Shown: piece after piece, positions 1 to 5,700 of the stretch
How positions within the stretch are numbered: the stretch's first letter is position 1
Layout of the letters: the number at the start of each line of letters is the position of its first letter
Assembly (NCBI GenBank): GCA_029880625.1
Contig: JAOUOA010000193.1
Location: forward strand, 1-6,129
Direction of reading: 5' to 3'
DNA: 6,129 nucleotides
Source: Spirochaetia bacterium
Lineage (GTDB): Bacteria > Spirochaetota > Leptospiria > Leptospirales > Leptonemataceae
Translations under genes and position numbers: made by a program
The notes under the pieces: model-generated
Database searches by the model: none
What the model was told of the DNA's origin: nothing
Seen by the model: the letters and a program-made list of their open reading frames with translations, nothing else

Positions 1-1
1 C

Positions 2-604
2 AGGGAGCTGATGAAAGATAAACGACCTTTAATGATCTGTTCCAATCATCTTACGTTTATTGATTCGGTAATCATTATTATTGCTACCAATACAGTGATG
101 GGTTTTTTAAGATCCTTCAGAACGCTGACCTGGAATATACCTGCGCTGGAACATTACCGAGGATCTCTGTTTCTCAAGGTATTTGCCTGGCTAGGGAAAT
201 GCATACCGATTGACAGAAGCGGAAGTCAGGAGCATTTAAACACAGTTCTTGAAAAAATGAGATGGCTTCTTTATCATCATAATCCAGTTACAATATTTCC
301 TGAAGGAAGGCGAAGCAGGACAGGAAGGGTGGACAGAGACAGCGCAACATACGGAGTTGGAAATATCCTGAAGGATCTTGAAAATCCACGAGTTTTATGT
401 ATTTATCTTCGCGGAGATCATCAGGAAGAATATTCTAAATTTCCGGTGAAAGGGGAAACTTTTTATCTTAAAATGGAGGTGATTGAGCCTGTGAGTGAAA
501 GCAAAGGCCTTCGTGCATCGCGCGATCTTTCCATGCAGATTGTTGATAAAATTGTTTCCATGGAAGAAGAATACTTTTCTGATTTTAAAGAAAGAGCATT
601 TTGA
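2..604 (+). CDS. PlsC-like lysophospholipid (1-acylglycerol-3-phosphate) acyltransferase, 5' end cut by window
   Basis: This is the C-terminal part of a glycerolipid acyltransferase of the PlsC/LPLAT family. These membrane-associated enzymes transfer a fatty acyl group to a lysophospholipid such as lysophosphatidate. Counting from the Met codon at base 11, the family blocks appear in order: catalytic HX4D as NHLTFID (H13, D18), block II as CIPIDRSGS (about 64-72), block III as FPEGRRSRTG (96-105), and a hydrophobic block IV-like strand VLCIYLRG (128-135). The frame is open to the left edge. The Met at base 11 puts the catalytic His only 13 residues in, whereas relatives have a helix of tens of residues before it, and the AGGGAG just upstream is only 3 nt from that ATG. 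The true start is therefore probably outside the window. The stop is TGA at 602-604, 32 bp from the convergent metallopeptidase gene, with no clear hairpin terminator between them. The exact acyl acceptor cannot be told from sequence. Confidence 0.88.
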   Translation, partial: RELMKDKRPLMICSNHLTFIDSVIIIIATNTVMGFLRSFRTLTWNIPALEHYRGSLFLKVFAWLGKCIPIDRSGSQEHLNTVLEKMRWLLYHHNPVTIFPEGRRSRTGRVDRDSATYGVGNILKDLENPRVLCIYLRGDHQEEYSKFPVKGETFYLKMEVIEPVSESKGLRASRDLSMQIVDKIVSMEEEYFSDFKERAF

Positions 605-636
605 TTTATTTTGTGAAATATTATTTTTTATGACAT

Positions 637-1374
637 TCAGTTCCCCGGCAGGATCAGCTGGGCGAAGGAACCGATTTGATTTCTGTTTTCTTTCCAGTCT
701 GGATCAACGGATGAAAGCATTTGATAGAAATCTTTTCCGTGATTCTGAATCCGTAGATGACAGAGTTCATGCAGAATTACGTGGTCAATCAGTTTAACCG
801 GCAGATGCATCAGGCGTGTATTGAGGGTAATTCCCGCTTTTAATGAACAGCTCCCCCAGCGGCTTTTCATCCGGCGAAAGCGAAGTTTCGGATATGAAAG
901 CCTGTAATTTTCTGTTTTTTGAAAGCAGACGTTCAATCTTTCCGACAGGAAATCCGCAGCATAATTCTTGAGAGCATCATTGAAGATGGAACGGTTTTCT
1001 TCAGGGTGCTTTGTATTGCTGTAGATTAAAATTTTATTTTTCATTATTTTCACATCACGAATGTCTGACGAAATAATTTGAATTGTGAGTTTATTGCCGA
1101 GGAAGTAGTGGAAATCACCTGTCGTAAAAGAGTTTTCAGGCCGGTAAAATTCTTTCTCTCTAATGTCTTTTAAATGTCTGGATATCCATGGAATTCTGCC
1201 CTTGATCCATGTCTCCAGATCATGGCGATTGGATCGGAGCGGAGCCCGGACGATGACAGATCGATTTGGATGGATGGTTATGGAAGTGGTTTTACGCCCT
1301 GTAAAAATAATTCTGTAAGGGACTCTTTCTCCCTCAATGAGCAGGATTGATTTCTCATGGATTTCTTTTTTCAT
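637..1374 (-). CDS. YgjP/DUF45-type zinc metallopeptidase-like protein
   Basis: A 245-residue cytosolic protein of the YgjP-like (DUF45, SprT/M48-related) family. The N-terminal half is the beta-rich part typical of the family (IHPNRSVIVRAP near 34-45; GDFHYFLGNKLTI at 86-98). The C-terminal half carries the SRWGSCS signature (171-177) and the zinc site HELCH (202-206), followed by NHGKDFY with H212 as probable third ligand. Both length and motif order match complete family members. No signal peptide or membrane segment is seen. The cellular role is poorly defined: members are annotated as putative metal-dependent hydrolases, and E. coli YgjP has been linked to nucleotide pyrophosphatase activity. 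A protease role is not proven. The ATG at 1374 is the only ATG giving the full N-terminus. It has no Shine-Dalgarno sequence and lies 8 nt after a strong -10 element, so the mRNA may be leaderless. The gene is convergent with the acyltransferase and lies 73 bp downstream of the small Cys-cluster gene on the same strand. Confidence 0.9.
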   Translation of the reverse strand: MKKEIHEKSILLIEGERVPYRIIFTGRKTTSITIHPNRSVIVRAPLRSNRHDLETWIKGRIPWISRHLKDIREKEFYRPENSFTTGDFHYFLGNKLTIQIISSDIRDVKIMKNKILIYSNTKHPEENRSIFNDALKNYAADFLSERLNVCFQKTENYRLSYPKLRFRRMKSRWGSCSLKAGITLNTRLMHLPVKLIDHVILHELCHLRIQNHGKDFYQMLSSVDPDWKENRNQIGSFAQLILPGN

Positions 1375-1382
1375 GAGACATA

Positions 1383-1411
1383 ATTTTAGCGCACCTTTAG
1401 ATTTCTGTCAA
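1383..1411 (-). promoter_or_regulatory. Strong sigma70-type promoter for the YgjP-like gene
   Basis: Read on the minus strand, a perfect -35 TTGACA (1406-1411) is followed by a 17-bp spacer and the -10 TAAAAT (1383-1388, 5 of 6 consensus bases). The expected transcription start is about 1376. That is only 1-3 nt before the ATG at 1374, which implies a leaderless or nearly leaderless transcript. The promoter lies in the 73-bp gap after the small Cys-cluster gene, so the metallopeptidase gene probably has its own transcription unit. Confidence 0.65.
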
Positions 1412-1447
1412 GAATTTTCAATTCTGGACTGATGAGTTCAGGATATT

Positions 1448-1717
1448 TTACAGATATTCAATTGAATTTAAACATTTTTGAATTTCAGTAATATTGAAAG
1501 TATTTCCTTCTGAAGGAGTTAATTTTATGGAAATTTTACCGGAATCGGAATCTTCCTGAACTTCAAGATTTTTTAATTTTTTATATTCGTCAGTTCTGCA
1601 GCTGCATCTTCCTTCACTGCATTCCTGGAGTGAAGCAAGGACTTCGGACGGCTCTGAGGCTTCTGAGATTGAAATTTCAACCTGATGGTCAGGCTGTGTT
1701 GAAATTTTGTATTTCAT
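1448..1717 (-). CDS. Small acidic protein of unknown function with CX4CXC cysteine cluster
   Basis: An 89-residue protein that I cannot assign to a named family. It begins with a beta-like segment (KYKISTQPDHQVEISI) and has a central cysteine cluster ECSEGRCSC (C33, C38, C40) followed by RTDEYKKL. A second beta-like segment (KISIKLTP, 61-68) and a short C-terminal helix with one more Cys (C82) follow. No signal peptide or membrane helix is present, so it is probably cytosolic. The clustered cysteines suggest metal or Fe-S binding or a redox role, but this is inference only. The coding call rests on a full-length frame with varied, non-repetitive composition, a Shine-Dalgarno AAGAG (minus strand, 1724-1728) about 6 nt before the ATG, and a candidate promoter at the right distance. 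It is divergent from tpm across 246 bp. The Shine-Dalgarno sequence lies inside one arm of an inverted repeat. Confidence 0.72.
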   Translation of the reverse strand: MKYKISTQPDHQVEISISEASEPSEVLASLQECSEGRCSCRTDEYKKLKNLEVQEDSDSGKISIKLTPSEGNTFNITEIQKCLNSIEYL

Positions 1718-1720
1718 AAA

Positions 1721-1759
1721 TTACTCTTTAAGATTCATTAACTTACATTCAAAGAGTAA
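1721..1759 (-). promoter_or_regulatory. 9-bp inverted repeat overlapping the ribosome binding site of the small Cys-cluster gene
   Basis: TTACTCTTT at 1721-1729 is the exact reverse complement of AAAGAGTAA at 1751-1759, with 21 bp between the arms and arm centres 30 bp apart. On the minus-strand transcript, the downstream arm AAAGAGUAA contains the Shine-Dalgarno sequence and ends 3 nt before the AUG. Folding would therefore sequester the ribosome binding site. If transcription instead starts from a closer promoter, the arms could be a DNA operator. The stem has only two G-C pairs, so it would be weak. The perfect repeat is directly seen; its function is inferred. Confidence 0.4.
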
Positions 1760-1769
1760 CGTCAAGCAA

Positions 1770-1798
1770 ATCATAAACAATCGTCAGAAATAGATCAA
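1770..1798 (-). promoter_or_regulatory. Candidate sigma70 promoter for the small Cys-cluster gene
   Basis: On the minus strand, TTGATC (1793-1798, 4 of 6) is followed by 17 bp and TATGAT (1770-1775, 5 of 6). The predicted start is near 1763, giving a 5' leader of about 46 nt that includes both arms of the inverted repeat over the ribosome binding site. An alternative, TTGACG (1760-1765) with 17 bp to GTTAAT (1737-1742), lies further downstream. If used, it would place one repeat arm in the promoter spacer and the other at the transcription start. Confidence 0.45.
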
Positions 1799-1838
1799 TT
1801 CTTTTTTGATTTCACGGTGAATTCTTTCAGGATCTTAG

Positions 1839-1852
1839 CATTTTATAAAATG
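1839..1852. repeat. Perfect 14-bp palindrome in the divergent intergenic region
   Basis: CATTTTATAAAATG is a perfect palindrome located between the small Cys-cluster gene and tpm. It sits upstream of the candidate promoters of both genes, where a dimeric regulator could act on either. Being AT-rich, it could also be chance or an UP-like element. It is too far from either gene to be a terminator and is not followed by a T-run. Confidence 0.35.
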
Positions 1853-1861
1853 ATTGCATGT

Positions 1862-1890
1862 TTGATATAAAACTCAAGCAGTGGAATCAT
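1862..1890 (+). promoter_or_regulatory. Possible sigma70 promoter for tpm
   Basis: TTGATA (1862-1867, 5 of 6) is followed by 17 bp and AATCAT (1885-1890, 4 of 6). The expected start is near 1897, which leaves a leader of about 67 nt before the tpm start codon. It is the best pair I could find on the plus strand of this gap, but the -10 element is weak. Confidence 0.3.
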
Positions 1891-1945
1891 TCTGTCCGGG
1901 ATTCATAGTACTGGATGCTTATCTGATGGAAATACATAAAACTGC

Positions 1946-1954
1946 AGGAAAAGG
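1946..1954 (+). promoter_or_regulatory. Ribosome binding site of tpm
   Basis: The purine run AGGAAAAGG ends 9 nt before the ATG at 1964 and supports that start. The resulting protein begins with the conserved FWKERW segment at residues 5-10, as in complete family members. Confidence 0.6.
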
Positions 1955-1963
1955 TTTGATTCA

Positions 1964-2617
1964 ATGGAACTAGAATTCTGGAAAGAACGTTGGCAGAATC
2001 AGCAAATCGGATTTCACAGAAGCGATGTGAATCCGTATTTAAGCAGTTTCTTTCAGGAAATCTGCAGTTCCTGCAGAAATGTTATTGTTCCTCTCTGTGG
2101 AAAAAGTCTCGACATGATCTGGCTTTCCGAAAAAGGAATGGAAGTTGCGGGAGTTGAAATCAGCGATCTGGCAGTGAAATCTTTTTTTACGGAAAATTCA
2201 CTTGAATACAGCGTAAGCCGGACCGAACCGTTTCAGGTGTTTAAAAGCGGAAAGATTACAATTTACTGCGGCGATTTTTTTCAATTTAAAACAGAGCTGT
2301 TTGATTTAATTGACTGTGTTTATGACAGGGCTTCCCTGATTGCTCTTCCAAAGGAAATGCGGAAAAACTATCTGAAGATAATGAAAGGTCTTAAAGCGGG
2401 ATCAGAAATAATGCTTGTTTCAATGGAGTATCCAGAAGGAGAAATGAACGGTCCTCCCTTCAGTGTACCGGAAAAAGAAGTCTTTGAGCTTTACGAAGAA
2501 GATTTTACGGTAGAAAAAATCAAAGAATTTAATGTAATGGAAGAAAACCCTCAATTTAAGAACCGAGGACTTTCTTCCATGCATGAAAAAATTTATTGGA
2601 TTCGGAAAAATCATTGA
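1964..2617 (+). CDS. tpm: Thiopurine S-methyltransferase (bacterial Tpm)
   Basis: A 217-residue S-adenosylmethionine-dependent methyltransferase of the TPMT family, complete and of the usual bacterial length (about 218). Signatures in order: FWKERWQNQQIGFH (5-18), the SAM-binding loop VPLCGKSLDMIWL (42-54), the acidic strand end GVEIS (63-67), CGDFF (102-106), YDRASLIALP (120-129) containing the family's Asp-Arg pair, and YPEGEMNGPPFSV (156-168) near the active site. The family S-methylates aromatic thiols. Characterised bacterial homologues can also methylate selenite or tellurite to volatile or less toxic forms. The native substrate here is unknown, and detoxification of metalloids or sulfur/selenium compounds is an inference. 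The gene is divergent from the small Cys-cluster gene and ends 14 bp from the stop of the convergent coiled-coil gene. No broken motifs are seen. Confidence 0.95.
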   Translation: MELEFWKERWQNQQIGFHRSDVNPYLSSFFQEICSSCRNVIVPLCGKSLDMIWLSEKGMEVAGVEISDLAVKSFFTENSLEYSVSRTEPFQVFKSGKITIYCGDFFQFKTELFDLIDCVYDRASLIALPKEMRKNYLKIMKGLKAGSEIMLVSMEYPEGEMNGPPFSVPEKEVFELYEEDFTVEKIKEFNVMEENPQFKNRGLSSMHEKIYWIRKNH

Positions 2618-2626
2618 TCGAATGCC
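2586..2626 (-). terminator. Weak candidate intrinsic terminator of the coiled-coil gene, inside the 3' end of tpm
   Basis: On the minus strand, just after the coiled-coil gene's stop, GGC ATTCG (2619-2626, one base bulged) can pair with CGAATCC (2598-2604). This gives about 7 base pairs and a 14-nt loop, followed after 6 nt by six T (2586-2591). The stem is short, the loop long, and the T-run offset, so the call is tentative. No matching T-run follows the stem on the plus strand, so it would not serve tpm. Confidence 0.25.
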
Positions 2627-2631
2627 GTAAG

Positions 2632-2751
2632 TCAAACATGGCTTGAAATGACTGCCCGTACTACTGCAGGATCGATTTTCATTCTGTCTGCAATCAGATC
2701 GGGCTCCCATTTATGGTTCAGGTAAAGGCTTAAGATTCCGTCCCGTTTCCA
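2632..2751 (-). other. HTH-like C-terminal domain within the coiled-coil protein
   Basis: Residues 1100-1138 begin with W1100 and read as three short helices. The first is around GILSLYLNHKW (1104-1114), the second PDLIADRM (1116-1123), and after a KID turn the third PAVVRAVISSH (1127-1137). The spacing of the hydrophobic residues (I119-A120 type 'IA' pair, M1123, I1125, V1129-V1130, V1133-I1134) fits the 'IAxxLxIxxxxVxxVI' pattern of small helix-turn-helix domains. All but one of the protein's prolines lie here; the other is P1078 in the linker. DNA binding is not shown, and the fold could equally bind protein. Confidence 0.5.
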
Positions 2752-5700
2752 GTCTGCAACGCCTGAAGCAGTTTTTGTTTTTGCACGGTCAAACATATCG
2801 TCTTCCAGGCTTTCAGGAGAATTGTCTTTACTGTCGATTGTCTTTTCAACCATCTGATAAAATGCAGAAAGGCGTTCCATTTTTTCGTCTGCTTCTGTAA
2901 GAAGTGATTCTATTTCAATTTTCATCTCTTCGCCATCCGAACGGATTTCTTCCATCCTGCGGTTCATGGAACCGATCTGTTTCTGGCGGTTTTCCATATC
3001 CTTCATCAGGCCTTCCATCTGGTCAAAACGGGCTTCAACTTTCTGGATTTCATCTTCCATATTGTTCAGAAGATTTGTTTTTCCCTCAAGAGTCTGCAGG
3101 TGTTTTTCCATATCAATCTGTCGGATTTCAGCGCGTTCGACTTTTTGAAGGAGCTTTTCAGAAATATCTTTTGAGTCTTTGATCTGCTGCTTTGATTTTT
3201 CAATAAAGCGGATTGCGTTTTCCATATATTTTTTCTTTTCGCTCATTTCAATAAAGAATTTTTCAAACGAATCTTTGTAATCATTGAGGCTGATGATTCT
3301 TTCTTCCATTCGGTCTGCCATCTGTTCTCCGGCAGAGATAATATCGAATCTGTCGTGGAGCTCTTCAACTTTATGATTGATGCCGCTGATGTATTTTTCA
3401 GTATCGGATAGCTTTGCTTTCTGGACATCAATCAGACCGAGTTCTCGTTCCAGTTCTTTGCGTGACTGACGGACTGCTTCCAGGTTATTCATGTAATGGT
3501 CAATTTTGGAATTTTCTTCCCGGGCCATTTCCAGTCTGTCTGAAAGAATTTCTACGGTTTGATCAAGTTTTTCAGTAAGATCCTGGGCTCTGTCAATGAC
3601 GGAGAGGCGGTCTTCAAATTTTTTCAGACGGGAAACATCCTCTGCAAGCTCATCAAAAATTTCTTCTTTAAGAACTGCATTTTTTTCCATTTCATTTTTA
3701 ACTTCATCTCTGATCTGGCGAAAATCACTTCGTGCTTTTTCAAGATCTTCTTCCATATTTGACGCTGCATTCTGTATGGATGAGGAAATTCTGGCTTCAA
3801 GTTCATCAACCTTAAACTGGCCGTTATTGACAAGATTGGTCAGATGCTGTGATATCTTTTCATCAATGGTCTTGCTCAGTTCGCCGAGTTTTTCGTCCTG
3901 CTCGGACAGAAATTTCATGGCACGTGTTTCGAGTTCATCGAGAGCTTCGTCCTGTCTGCTGCTGATATTATCCAGGGCATGAAGGCTTTTTTCATCGGCA
4001 GTTTTTCTTACTTTTTCGATTTCAATAATGGATGTGCTGATTTCTTCAGCTTTTTCCATTAAATCATCCTGTATTTTATTCAGCTCATCTTTTGCCCTGA
4101 TCATGGTATCTTCTTCTTTCTGTCTGGCTTCTTTGATCAGAGAGATGGAATTATCCGTCTCATTTTTAAGAGACTGTCTGAGTTCTCCCGTCAGATCCCC
4201 CATAGACGAAGAGATTTCTGATATTTTTTCTTTGAATTTAATCAGATTGAATTCTTCTTCCTGTGATAAGTTTTTGAGTGAATTTTCCAGATTTGATGCA
4301 TGTAGATCCAGGTGTTCCTGACTCTCTTTGATAAAAGATTTAAATTCTTCTCTGTATACATCCGCTTCTTTTCCAAGACTTTTAATTTCTCTGTCACGAA
4401 TTTCATCAATCATGTTTTCCATATTCTTGATTTTATCTTCAACAGAGGCCAATCTGCGGTCTTCCATTTCATTCCAGTCTTCTTCAAAGGATTCAATTCG
4501 CGAACGGATTTCATTTTTTTCCTGATCTGCAAACTTGATCAGGCGGTTTTCTGCTTCAAGATACTTCTCCTGAAAAAGATTGATTTGATCTCCCATTCCT
4601 TCTGCCATGCGCCTGGTTTCATTGAGGATTTCATCTCTTCGTGAAATTGCTTCAAGGTTGAAATTATCCAGGTCGCTCCTGATTCTACCAACTTCATTCT
4701 GAATGGATTCTACAGCGGTGGTGCGGATTGCTTTCAGGCCGTTTTCAAGCGAATGAAATCTTTCAAGGAGTCTGTTTTCAATATCGCCGAATTTTTCTTC
4801 CAGGCGCCCGGTTTCCAGAATCCATTTTTCTTCGATTCGGGATGATTCCTGATTGAGTTTTTCTTCAAGATCAAATGCGCCTTCTTTCCATCTTTCTTCA
4901 ATTCCTTTAATCTCGATTTTCCACATGCTTTCCAGATTTTCTGAAAGCTGAGCCCATTTGTTGTGAAATTCTGCTGTTTTATCATCCCAGATTTTCTGGA
5001 ACCCTGAAAATTTTTCATCAAGGTTTTCTTTGATGGAGTTAAAGTGGCTGCTGACGGAATCTGTATTTTCGTCAATCTGGTTCTGCATTTCAGAAAAACG
5101 CGAATCGAATTTTTCTTCAATGGAACTGTATTTATCGTTAAACTGATTGAGATCATGTTCCCATCTTGTTTTTAGCTGATGAGTTTCCGAATTTAATTTT
5201 TCTTCAAGGTCCAGCGATTCAATATTGAATCTTTCTTCAGCTTCTATGATTTCTCGTTTTATTTGCTCCCGTATTTCTTCCGTATTTTCATTGAAAGAAT
5301 TTTTCATTCGTGCAATTTTTTCTGTCCAGTCAGTTTCCAGCTGCAGTGCAAGTCCGTTCCATTTGTTCTGAAGCATTTCAGCTTCATTTCGCCATTTGTT
5401 TTCAATCGAAGAATGCAGATCGCTTATTTTCGCTGTCATTTCATCAGCATGAAGCGTATTTTGCTCTACAGATTCTTCAATGGACTGAATTTGAGATTCA
5501 AGCGTCTGAACGGAAGTATTGATACGGCTGCGCTCCATTTCAGAAAAATCATGGAGGTTTTTCTGGATGGACTCTTTGAGGATATCAATATTGTTTTCTG
5601 CGGAAAGTCTGCGGTTTTCCAGATCAGTATCGACAGAATCAAGTTTTGTTTCAACGTTTTCAATCTGATGCATTACGGAACTGATCTGCCGCTGCACATG

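Noticed and set aside
605..671. Possible terminator between the convergent acyltransferase and metallopeptidase genes, including a GTTCC/GGAAC pair at 640-671
   Set aside because: The gap itself has no stem, and the 5-bp pair has a 22-nt loop and sits within the metallopeptidase coding region.
495..797. 100-codon plus-strand frame spanning the end of the acyltransferase and the metallopeptidase gene
   Set aside because: It overlaps two well-supported genes in other frames, has no ribosome binding site, and its product has no motif.
1456..1467. 12-bp palindrome ATTCAATTGAAT at the end of the small Cys-cluster gene
   Set aside because: It lies inside the coding end, is AT-only except for the central C/G, and is not followed by a T-run in the direction of transcription, so I do not call it a terminator or operator.
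2420..2710. 96-codon minus-strand frame across the tpm 3' end
   Set aside because: It is antisense to the conserved tpm coding sequence and out of frame with the coiled-coil gene; its Phe/Ser-rich composition is typical of a shadow frame.
4734..5156. 140-codon frame on the minus strand within the coiled-coil gene
   Set aside because: It is a frame-shifted reading of the Lys/Glu-rich coding strand. The true frame keeps the 11-residue ladder through the whole stretch, so this is not a second gene.
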